The notes under the pieces are model-generated. The model made no database searches and was not told where the DNA came from. It saw only the letters and a list, made by a program, of their open reading frames with translations. Below, piece by piece: positions 1 through 5,158 of a stretch of 5,158 bases of DNA. How positions within the stretch are numbered: the first letter of the stretch is position 1; every line of letters begins with the position of its first letter. The stretch lies in the NCBI GenBank assembly GCA_023398345.1, contig JAEWSK010000135.1:1-5158 (forward strand), written 5' to 3'. The translations under genes and the position numbers were made by a program. Origin of the DNA: Armatimonadota bacterium (GTDB taxonomy: Bacteria > Armatimonadota > UBA5829).

Positions 1-13
1 GATTATACTCCAT
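1..13 (-). CDS. Start of a divergently transcribed gene (first four codons only, partial)
   Basis: On the minus strand an ATG at 13-11 opens a frame reading M-E-Y-N that runs off the left edge. A perfect GGAGG Shine-Dalgarno (plus-strand CCTCC at 22-26) sits 8 bases upstream of this ATG, which is ideal spacing. The nearer minus-strand ATG at 20-18 hits TAA after five codons, so it is not the start. Nothing can be said about the product. Divergent placement against the TPR gene would make 14-268 a shared regulatory region. The call depends on the ribosome binding site alone and could be chance. Confidence 0.4.
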
Positions 14-212
14 CCGCCATGCCTCCGTCAAAAACTGTGAGCCTCCATCTCGCGATCCAATTATTACTTACGCATCTTGCCTTGCGCAGTATTATTTATC
101 TATTTCTCACATTAAGAGGGAAGGACAGGACACAGTGCGCTCATATCAAGCGACATTGCAATTGGAGGCATATTGCTGTTGCCCACAGTCCCTTTCGTGT
201 TTTTGCATCTTC

Positions 213-221
213 TGTTATACT
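213..221 (+). promoter_or_regulatory. Candidate extended -10 promoter upstream of the TPR gene
   Basis: The bases TGTTATACT form an extended -10 element: TG, one base, then TATACT, which matches TATAAT at five of six positions. No good -35 hexamer lies 17 bases upstream, as is usual for extended -10 promoters. Transcription would start near 228, which leaves about 40 bases of leader before the ATG at 269. It would also exclude the alternative TTG start at 173. This is inferred from sequence alone. Confidence 0.4.
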
Positions 222-268
222 GCAGACAAGCGGGAAGTGCAGTAGGTGTGTTCGACTGGAGATGTTGG

Positions 269-616
269 ATGGGCCGCATTGAGGAGCACTACGAAAGTGG
301 TCTTGCACTAAAGCAGGAAGGCCGGTATGAGGATGCCATTATAGAGTTTCGAGCAATGCTTGAGCTTGATAACGAGCATGCGGAATGCCACCGGCAGCTC
401 GGCCTCGTCTGCGGTTTTGCCGGACTCTTCGATGAAGCTGTAGAGGAACTGCTCACTGCCGTTCGCTTGGATGCCGCCAATCTCAGTGCTAGAAATGACC
501 TCGCGTTGACTTATAGCATGCTTGGGATGTGTGACGAAGCGAAAGCAGAGTTCGAGGCGGTATTGTCGGCCGATCCCAACAACGAAGTTGCAAAAAAGAA
601 TTTAAAGTATTTTTGA
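269..616 (+). CDS. Small TPR-repeat protein (three TPRs)
   Basis: The 115-residue product is almost entirely tetratricopeptide repeats, helical hairpins that usually mediate protein-protein contacts. Three 34-residue units are visible at about residues 4-37, 38-71 and 72-105, each with the G/A spacing and ending (LELDNEH, VRLDAAN, LSADPNN) typical of TPRs. A short capping helix follows. The start at 269 is chosen because GGAG (258-261) lies 7 bases upstream and the first repeat begins at once. The frame also extends upstream to a TTG at 173 with GGAGG at 164-168, which would add a hydrophobic N-terminus, but the candidate promoter at 213-221 argues against it. No catalytic domain is present. 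The gene ends 35 bp before the RACo-like gene, so the two are probably co-transcribed; a scaffold or partner role is inference. The partner is unknown. Confidence 0.85.
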   Translation: MGRIEEHYESGLALKQEGRYEDAIIEFRAMLELDNEHAECHRQLGLVCGFAGLFDEAVEELLTAVRLDAANLSARNDLALTYSMLGMCDEAKAEFEAVLSADPNNEVAKKNLKYF

Positions 617-651
617 GCTTTGCAAAGTTTTTTTGCATGCCGAGTCAGGTG

Positions 652-2496
652 ATGAAAAAGAACAAACTCATTAAGATTATATTCGAACCTGATGGGAGCA
701 GCGTTTTAGTCCCCGAAGGAACGCTGTTGTCAAAGGCCGCCTTGGCCGCCGGCATGCCGGTTGAAAGTCCGTGCGGAGGCGTCGGCGTATGCGCAAAGTG
801 CCGCGTGATTGTGCAAGGTGGGTGCGCGGAGCCTGACGATATCGAGCGCGCTCGTCTTAATAAAAGCGATCTCGCGCAGGGCATCCGTCTTGCCTGCCGA
901 GCCAGAGCTATCGACGACACAACTGTTACCATACCTCAATCCAGTAGATCTATGGTTCAAAAGATACTTTCTGCCGGATTGCTGCGTGACTGCGCCGTAA
1001 TGAGCGGCGTGAGCAAAGTCTACTGCGAATTGGCTAAACCTTCATTGGATGACGAGCGCGCCGACTTCGAGCGGCTTGGCGAGTATCTCTGCTCTCAAAA
1101 TATTAAAGTAACACCGAGTGCGCGCATTGCTCGCGACCTGTCGAATATTTTAAGGCAAGCCGACTATCGCGTCACCGCTGTAATATACAACGACGAACTT
1201 CTCGCCGTCGAAGCGGGTGACACGACTGCGCACTGCTATGGAATCGCCTATGATCTGGGCAGCACTACTATCGTCGGGTATCTTATGGACTTGCGGACAG
1301 GCGAGGATTTGGCGGTTTCGGCGGTAGTCAATCCGCAGATGGTTTATGGCGACGACTTAGTCTCGCGCATCAGTTTTGCGACTGCCACCGAAAATGGCGC
1401 GCATGTTTTGCAATCTGTCGCCGTGGATGCTCTCAATCGCATCGCTAGCGAAGCAGCCGGACTGGTTGGCGCGGATATAAATAATATTTATAGGGCGACT
1501 GTCGTTGGCAATACCTGCATGACCCATCTTTTGCTAGGCATTGATGTAACGAGCCTTGGCCAATCGCCATACGTGCCGGTAGTGTGTGCCGATGTATCAG
1601 TGCATGCGAGCGAGCTTGGATTGAGTGTTTTTCCAGAGGCGATTGTGTCTGTGCTACCGAATGTGGCTGGTTTTGTCGGATCGGATCTCGTCGGCGTGCT
1701 GCTTGCTAGCGAGTGGGACAAAAACGGACGCACTCGCCTTGCAGTGGACATTGGCACAAACGGTGAGATGGCCTTGATTCATAACGGCCACACTTATGTT
1801 TGCTCTGCTGCTGCCGGACCAGCATTCGAGGGTGCGGGCATATCGAGTGGGATGCGCGGCGCGCCCGGCGCAATAGACAGTGTGCGCATCGGCGATGACG
1901 TAGAGATCACCACGATAGACAATATGCCTCCGATAGGCGTTTGCGGATCGGGCATTGTTGACGCAATTGCACAAATGCTCGACGCGGGCATTATAGACAA
2001 ATCAGGCCGAATGCTTTCCCCGTCTGAGAGCGACGCGCTTCCCGATAAACTGCGCAATAGGCTGGTTGAGACCGATGGCATGGTCGAGTTTGTGCTCGCA
2101 TCGAAGTCAGATACCGCTAATGGCAGGCCCATTACTATCACGGGCGGCGACGTTCGCCACATCCAACTTGCGAAAGGTTCGATACATGCCGCTATTCAGA
2201 CCCTGATTGGCACTGCGGGAATTACTGACGATCAACTCGATGAAATACTTCTCGCGGGTGCTTTTGGTGCGTATATCAGGGTCGAAAGCGCGATTCGCAT
2301 AGGCCTTATTCCTGATATTGCAATCGAGCGCGTAAAGTCAATCGGCAATGCCGCGGGTGCGGGTGCTCGATTGGCTCTGCTGTCCAAGCATGAGTTGGAG
2401 CAGGCGCGCAAGTTGGCGCAGTGCGCGGAACATGTCGAGCTTGCCTTGTCTTCGGACTATCAGACCGAGCTTATGGAACGAATGCTGTTTTCATGA
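652..2496 (+). CDS. 2Fe-2S ferredoxin/ASKHA ATPase, RACo-like corrinoid-protein reductive activator (COG3894)
   Basis: The 614-residue product matches the architecture and usual length (about 600-650) of RACo. These enzymes couple ATP hydrolysis to electron transfer from a 2Fe-2S cluster, restoring inactive Co(II) corrinoid proteins to Co(I) so that methyl transfer can resume. The N-terminal ferredoxin domain has the cluster motif CX5CX2C (C41, C47, C50) and a fourth Cys at 82 in LACRA. A linker and middle region follow. The C-terminal ASKHA part shows a phosphate-binding loop AYDLGSTTIVGY (about 199-210), VGNTCMTHLLLGI (285-297), AVDIGTNGEMAL (364-375), CSAAAGPAFEGAGISSGMRG (384-403), GVCGSGIVD (429-437), LLAGAFGAYI (533-542) and SIGNAAGAGA (563-572). 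The ATG at 652 is chosen because the ferredoxin fold begins directly after MKKNKL. In-frame ATG 637 and TTG 613 are possible alternatives, and none has a strong ribosome binding site. No corrinoid protein or methyltransferase is in the window, so the substrate is unknown. The family assignment is firm; the exact role is inferred. Confidence 0.92.
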   Translation: MKKNKLIKIIFEPDGSSVLVPEGTLLSKAALAAGMPVESPCGGVGVCAKCRVIVQGGCAEPDDIERARLNKSDLAQGIRLACRARAIDDTTVTIPQSSRSMVQKILSAGLLRDCAVMSGVSKVYCELAKPSLDDERADFERLGEYLCSQNIKVTPSARIARDLSNILRQADYRVTAVIYNDELLAVEAGDTTAHCYGIAYDLGSTTIVGYLMDLRTGEDLAVSAVVNPQMVYGDDLVSRISFATATENGAHVLQSVAVDALNRIASEAAGLVGADINNIYRATVVGNTCMTHLLLGIDVTSLGQSPYVPVVCADVSVHASELGLSVFPEAIVSVLPNVAGFVGSDLVGVLLASEWDKNGRTRLAVDIGTNGEMALIHNGHTYVCSAAAGPAFEGAGISSGMRGAPGAIDSVRIGDDVEITTIDNMPPIGVCGSGIVDAIAQMLDAGIIDKSGRMLSPSESDALPDKLRNRLVETDGMVEFVLASKSDTANGRPITITGGDVRHIQLAKGSIHAAIQTLIGTAGITDDQLDEILLAGAFGAYIRVESAIRIGLIPDIAIERVKSIGNAAGAGARLALLSKHELEQARKLAQCAEHVELALSSDYQTELMERMLFS

Positions 2497-2547
2497 GCAC
2501 ATCAAACACTCAAATAAGCATCGAAACCCCATGTCTTTGCTCTGAGG

Positions 2548-2594
2548 AGCGCCCGGTAATCTGCCGAAGATTTGTTTAGGCAATTCCGGGTGTT
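2548..2594 (+). terminator. Long imperfect hairpin after the RACo-like gene, possible terminator or attenuator
   Basis: The spacer folds into about 16 base pairs. The outer 9 pairs are AGCGCCCGG (2548-2556) with CCGGGTGTT (2586-2594), including two G-U pairs. These are followed by AAT (2558-2560) with ATT (2583-2585) and TGCC (2562-2565) with GGCA (2579-2582), closing a 13-base loop. T2557 and C2561 are single-base bulges on the 5' side. The downstream sequence is T-rich but has no uninterrupted U-run right after the stem, so intrinsic termination would be weak. It lies 51 bp past the stop of the RACo-like gene and 89 bp before the HD-GYP gene. Confidence 0.45.
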
Positions 2595-2670
2595 GATTTG
2601 TCAATTTTGGATGGATCGACAAAAAACGCTTTTTTCCGGATATGTGTTTGAAGTCTGTCTGGCTAGGGCC

Positions 2671-2677
2671 GGGGAGG
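2671..2677 (+). promoter_or_regulatory. Strong ribosome binding site fixing the HD-GYP start
   Basis: GGGGAGG lies 6 bases before the ATG at 2684. It is the strongest Shine-Dalgarno in the window and decides the start over the in-frame ATG at 2642, which has no comparable site. Confidence 0.85.
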
Positions 2678-2683
2678 ATATAC

Positions 2684-3289
2684 ATGGATGTGGAGCGGAC
2701 TGATCGCGGCGGACTGCACCGCGTTTATGAACAGACGGTAGAGGCGCTTGTCGCCGCAGCCGGACAGAGGGACAAGACGGCCGAAGGACACAGCCGTCGT
2801 GTCACTCGCTACAGTATGGCCATCGGTCGAGTGATGAACCTTTCTTCAGTCGAGTTGGCCGATTTGAAATATGCCGCCGGACTGCATGATATAGGAAAAG
2901 TGGCAATTTCCCGCAAGATATTAAATAAACTCGGCAAACTGACGGATGATGAGTTTGCCATAATGAAACGGCACTCCACTATAGCCATACGCATTATTGA
3001 AAAAATCGAAGGTCTCAGTGGGGCAGCGATATTAATTAAACACCACCATGAGCGTTACGACGGCAAAGGCTATCCCGACGGCTTGGTAGGCGAAGAGATA
3101 CCGCTTGGGTCGAGGATAATTAGTGTGGCCGAGGCTTTTGACATTTTAACATCAGATGTTCCTTGGCGCGATGCAATGGATCAGGAGTCTGCCCTGCATG
3201 AGATAGAGACATGCGCCGGAACGCAGTTTGACCCAGTGGTAGTAAGGGCATTTCGCAAAGCTCTTATTGCAGGCTTCGTCGAGCGATAA
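2684..3289 (+). CDS. Stand-alone HD-GYP domain protein, predicted cyclic-di-GMP phosphodiesterase
   Basis: The 201-residue product is one HD-GYP domain with no receiver, PAS, GAF or membrane segment attached. HD-GYP proteins are cytoplasmic metal-dependent phosphodiesterases that hydrolyse c-di-GMP. Visible motifs are EGHSRRV with H36, HDIGK (H68-K72) with the HD dyad, H97 in MKRHS, HHERYDGKGYP (H121-P131) and the C-terminal segment VAEAFDILTSDVPWR (148-162). In that last segment the usual pattern is VADxxDALTSDRPYR, so the Asp expected as an HD metal ligand is Glu at 150, and RPY reads VPW. The residue four before H36 is Thr rather than the Glu reported in trinuclear-metal enzymes, so a two-metal site is more likely. 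Activity may be retained but is not assured. A strong ribosome binding site fixes the start. A perfect hairpin follows 41 bp after the stop. Input domains must come from another protein, or the enzyme is unregulated at protein level. Confidence 0.92.
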   Translation: MDVERTDRGGLHRVYEQTVEALVAAAGQRDKTAEGHSRRVTRYSMAIGRVMNLSSVELADLKYAAGLHDIGKVAISRKILNKLGKLTDDEFAIMKRHSTIAIRIIEKIEGLSGAAILIKHHHERYDGKGYPDGLVGEEIPLGSRIISVAEAFDILTSDVPWRDAMDQESALHEIETCAGTQFDPVVVRAFRKALIAGFVER

Positions 3290-3330
3290 TTTATCTGTTT
3301 TTTAAATAAAATCGTAGCTTCATTTTTCTA

Positions 3331-3359
3331 AAATTGATGCCCCCCTGGGGCATCAATTT
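3331..3359 (+). terminator. Perfect 13-bp hairpin after the HD-GYP gene, likely terminator
   Basis: AAATTGATGCCCC (3331-3343) pairs without mismatch with GGGGCATCAATTT (3347-3359) around a CCT loop. It begins 41 bp after the HD-GYP stop. The plus-strand stem ends in ATTT before GCGC, and on the minus strand the stem ends in ATTTTAG, so the U-tract is short on both sides. It is GC-rich at the tip and AT-rich at the base, as in intrinsic terminators. No converging gene is present. Confidence 0.6.
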
Positions 3360-3377
3360 GCGCATATGGGGTATGTG

Positions 3378-3396
3378 AACTGAGTCTAGCTCAGTT
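3378..3396 (+). other. Second hairpin in the yjbQ upstream region
   Basis: AACTGAG (3378-3384) pairs with CTCAGTT (3390-3396) around a TCTAG loop, 18 bp after the terminator-like hairpin. It is followed by TGTAAAAG, which is not a U-tract. It could be part of the yjbQ leader or of a composite terminator. No known riboswitch consensus, including TPP, was recognised in 3290-3494. Confidence 0.4.
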
Positions 3397-3494
3397 TGTA
3401 AAAGAAAACTCCTGGCGAGTTTGCGTACCGCCTCATTTGGCAGGAATGTGGCGGCTAGTGTCGAAGTTTTTATTGAGACTCGAGGTGTGCCGCT

Positions 3495-3890
3495 ATGGAA
3501 ATAATCCCCGTAAAAACATCGCAACGCAATCAGTTTGTCGACATTACCGACCATGTTCAAAAGTGTGTGTCCAACTCAAATATGACCGATGGACTGGTTT
3601 GTGTGTTTGTCCCGCACACAACTGCCGGCGTCACAATCAACGAAAACGCCGATCCTGATGTCGTTACCGATCTATTAGGCTGTCTAACTCGAACGTTTCC
3701 GCCACGCGCCGATTACCGACATGTAGAGGGCAATTCCGACAGTCACGTCAAATCCAGCCTAATTGCGCCGTCGCTGACCGTCATTGTAGAAAACGGCCGA
3801 CTGCAACTGGGAACGTGGCAGGCGATCTATTTTGCAGAATTCGACGGTCCTCGCAACCGCCAGTGCTGGGTAAAGACAATCAGCTCTTAG
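3495..3890 (+). CDS. yjbQ: YjbQ/UPF0047 family protein (secondary thiamine-phosphate synthase-type)
   Basis: The 131-residue product is a full-length member of the YjbQ/UPF0047 family (E. coli YjbQ is about 138 residues). This is a small, widespread, cytoplasmic family described as having weak thiamine-phosphate synthase activity; the true physiological role is not settled. The family signatures are complete: PHTTAGVTINENADPDV (40-56) with H41, HVEGNSDSH (76-84) with H76, E78 and H84, then GRLQLGTWQAIYFAEFDGPR (101-120). The conserved histidines are expected to form a metal or active site. The ATG at 3495 is preceded by GAGG (3482-3485) at 9 bases, an acceptable ribosome binding site. It is separated from the HD-GYP gene by hairpins, so it is probably transcribed on its own. 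No thiamine biosynthesis gene and no TPP riboswitch is visible nearby. Confidence 0.93.
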   Translation: MEIIPVKTSQRNQFVDITDHVQKCVSNSNMTDGLVCVFVPHTTAGVTINENADPDVVTDLLGCLTRTFPPRADYRHVEGNSDSHVKSSLIAPSLTVIVENGRLQLGTWQAIYFAEFDGPRNRQCWVKTISS

Positions 3891-3901
3891 CCCAGACTTC
3901 G

Positions 3902-3939
3902 AGGGCAATATAAAATTGCCTTAATCAGCGAAGCGCTGA
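3902..3939 (+). terminator. Two back-to-back hairpins after yjbQ, possible terminator
   Basis: AGGGCAAT (3902-3909) pairs with ATTGCCTT (3915-3922), with one G-U pair and an ATAAA loop. Two bases later TCAGCG (3925-3930) pairs with CGCTGA (3934-3939) around an AAG loop. The first stem starts 11 bp after the yjbQ stop. Plus-strand U-tracts are short (TTAAT). On the minus strand the second stem is flanked by a T-run. Termination of yjbQ is the simplest reading. Confidence 0.45.
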
Positions 3940-4012
3940 AAAATGGGAACATGAACGTAGTTTGCTCGTCTACATAAAGAGTGGATATATTTCGGCGAGA
4001 GGCCGGGAAGCG

Positions 4013-5158
4013 ATGTCAAGGGCTTTATACATTTTAATTGCGATAGTGGCAGTTGCAGCGCTGGTGTGGGGATCAGTAAAACCATGCCAAGCGGCGTTGA
4101 GTGACGGCCATGAGTTCGGCATGGTCGATAGCAGCGGTGAAGTGACTGACGTAATTGTCGGGCACAACAATCGCGGGCCGTATTATCTTTCATGGAAGAA
4201 CTTTGACGAATCCACCTTAACCGCGTCAGTAAACGGCAGGTCATTGCGCAAGAACTCGGATTATAGCCTCGATGTCTCTGGCGGCATGATCTCGTTTAAC
4301 TCCATACTCGCAACGGACGCCCTTGTGCGAGTGTCGTATCGCGTAACAAACAAATCTACGCGCGCAACCGGCACTGGCAGTTCGGTGACTTTGAACTTGC
4401 GCAGCAGCGCCTCAGGCAGTCTGCGTGTTTTAGGTCAATATACTCCCAATTCTACCGATTCGACTTATGCGAAGTCGATTATTGGGCTGGGCGGCGACCG
4501 GTCTTGGACTGGCGGCAAACTCGACTCTCTTTTCTTAGTCAGCCAAGGCTCTGATACCAGCGGCGGAACCGGATCCACATGGGATAGAGCCGCCACAAAG
4601 CTAAGTGGAAACACCAGTCTTGGAAAATTAAAATTTACAGGGTCATACCTGCACTCAGGCAGCGAATTTGTGGGCAGCAGTGATTACTCGACCGGCGTCG
4701 GTAAAGAAGCAATGAGCCTAACTACTTCATTTGCGCCGACAAAGACTATCGAGGCGAGCGCGTCGTATACATCTTCCGAGGACACTGCAGGTGACAATAA
4801 AGGTGCGCAGAGCATAAAGAGCGAACAAAAATTGGTGTATACGCCGCAGAAATCGACAAAGCTGTCGTTTTCAAACTCTACGGCACAGACTACAACAGTT
4901 GCCGGCGTGCGCGATACTGTCACAGCAAGTGGCATGCGGCTTTCTAGCACAGTCATTCCACAATTGTCTCTGCGGTCTTCGTTTACGCAGGCTGTGTCGG
5001 AGTTATTCGGCGCAGAGCGGACAATGACTGCTGGTGTCACGGCGAAAGCATCGGACTCAGTGAGTTTGGATGTGGACTACGGCACGCTGGAAAATAACAC
5101 TGTGGGCAGTCAAGTCAGCACGGGTGTAAAAGTGACTGCCATGCCGGTTAAGGATATG
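4013..5158 (+). CDS. Exported beta-rich repeat protein, probable outer-membrane or surface protein (3' end outside the window)
   Basis: Reading from ATG 4013 gives 382 codons with no stop up to the last base, so the gene is cut by the window edge and its full length is unknown. Residues 1-27 form a signal peptide: basic MSR, hydrophobic LYILIAIVAVAALVWG, then a likely signal peptidase I site after CQA (C25-A27). Cys25 has no lipobox context. Residues 55-112 resemble a beta-sandwich module with GPYYLSWKNF, SVNGRSLRKNSDYSLD and VRVSYRV. From about residue 125 the protein is Ser/Thr/Gly-rich with alternating polar and hydrophobic residues. Beta-hairpin-like repeats begin at Pro-containing turns: APTK 241, TPQK 277, IPQL 315 and MPVK 377, with the segment near 348 in register. 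Spacing is about 30-38 residues. This fits transmembrane strands of a large barrel or stacked surface domains. GAGAGG (3997-4002) lies 10 bases before the ATG. No named family was recognised. Confidence 0.8.
   Translation, partial: MSRALYILIAIVAVAALVWGSVKPCQAALSDGHEFGMVDSSGEVTDVIVGHNNRGPYYLSWKNFDESTLTASVNGRSLRKNSDYSLDVSGGMISFNSILATDALVRVSYRVTNKSTRATGTGSSVTLNLRSSASGSLRVLGQYTPNSTDSTYAKSIIGLGGDRSWTGGKLDSLFLVSQGSDTSGGTGSTWDRAATKLSGNTSLGKLKFTGSYLHSGSEFVGSSDYSTGVGKEAMSLTTSFAPTKTIEASASYTSSEDTAGDNKGAQSIKSEQKLVYTPQKSTKLSFSNSTAQTTTVAGVRDTVTASGMRLSSTVIPQLSLRSSFTQAVSELFGAERTMTAGVTAKASDSVSLDVDYGTLENNTVGSQVSTGVKVTAMPVKDM

Noticed and set aside
19..282. 87-codon plus-strand frame at the left edge
   Set aside because: It covers the promoter region and overlaps the TPR gene start. 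It has no recognisable domain and no ribosome binding site worth noting, and its composition does not look coding.
613..651. Upstream TTG (613) or ATG (637) start for the RACo-like gene
   Set aside because: The added residues MSFAKFFCMPSQV precede the ferredoxin fold without adding to it, and neither start has a good ribosome binding site. ATG 652 is preferred but not proven.
1654..2162. Minus-strand open frames inside the RACo-like gene
   Set aside because: They lie within a strongly conserved plus-strand gene, and their translations look like antisense shadows with no domain.
2621..2635. AAAAAA-CGC-TTTTTT palindrome before the HD-GYP gene
   Set aside because: It is an all-AT stem with a 3-base loop, too weak to terminate on its own. 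The nearby TTGTCA and TCGACA hexamers (-35-like) have no matching -10 at proper spacing.
2642..2683. Earlier in-frame ATG for the HD-GYP gene
   Set aside because: The strong GGGGAGG lies between this ATG and 2684 and is correctly spaced only for 2684.
3290..3494. TPP or c-di-GMP riboswitch near yjbQ or the HD-GYP gene
   Set aside because: Gene context made both worth looking for, but none of the conserved core sequences of either riboswitch class was seen here or in 2497-2683.
3437..3658. 73-codon plus-strand frame overlapping the yjbQ start
   Set aside because: It is out of frame with the intact yjbQ motifs, and its product is Arg/Cys-rich with no recognisable features.
3962..3991. TTGCTC, 18 bases, TATATT as a promoter for the exported-protein gene
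   Set aside because: The -10 is good, but the -35 matches only three of six bases. The start point would fall within the ribosome binding site at about 3998, so it is not listed as a feature.
3921..4244. Minus-strand frames opposite the start of the exported-protein gene
   Set aside because: The plus strand here encodes a clear signal peptide and a continuous 382-codon frame, so the minus-strand frames are shadows.
4684..5040. 118-codon minus-strand frame
   Set aside because: It is antisense to the beta-repeat region of the exported protein. No ribosome binding site or domain supports it.

Overview
This window reads as a chromosomal stretch of a free-living, probably diderm bacterium of roughly 50% GC. 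The diderm inference rests on the last gene, whose product looks like an exported, beta-strand-rich, outer-membrane-type protein. A lineage that makes corrinoid-activating ferredoxin/ATPase proteins and uses HD-GYP c-di-GMP signalling would fit, for example anaerobic diderms or Armatimonadota-like groups. The window contains no rRNA or other phylogenetic marker, so any taxon is a guess.

Layout: at the extreme left edge a minus-strand gene appears to begin (ATG at 13-11, with a good Shine-Dalgarno at 26-22). Only its first four codons are inside the window. A divergent spacer of about 250 bp follows and carries a candidate extended -10 promoter at 213-221. Next comes a plus-strand pair: a 115-residue protein of three TPR repeats (269-616) and, 35 bp downstream, a 614-residue 2Fe-2S ferredoxin/ASKHA ATPase protein (652-2496) of the RACo/COG3894 family, which reductively activates corrinoid proteins. 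A 187-bp spacer containing a long imperfect hairpin (2548-2594) separates these from a stand-alone HD-GYP phosphodiesterase-like protein (2684-3289). A 205-bp spacer with a perfect 13-bp hairpin (3331-3359) and a second 7-bp hairpin (3378-3396) leads to a YjbQ/UPF0047 protein (3495-3890). Two short back-to-back hairpins (3902-3939) follow it. The last gene starts at 4013 and stays open to the final base. It encodes a signal peptide, a beta-sandwich-like module and a run of roughly 30-38-residue beta-rich repeats.

All complete genes lie on the plus strand. The hairpins between them suggest several transcription units: TPR + RACo-like, then HD-GYP, then YjbQ, then the exported protein. Only the TPR/RACo-like pair is close enough to suggest co-transcription. 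No pathway joins all five products. No mobile element, CRISPR array, tRNA or rRNA was seen. The most interesting items are the RACo-like activator with no corrinoid protein or methyltransferase beside it, the Asp-to-Glu change at a predicted metal ligand of the HD-GYP protein, the structured spacer before yjbQ, and the unfinished repeat protein on the right edge.
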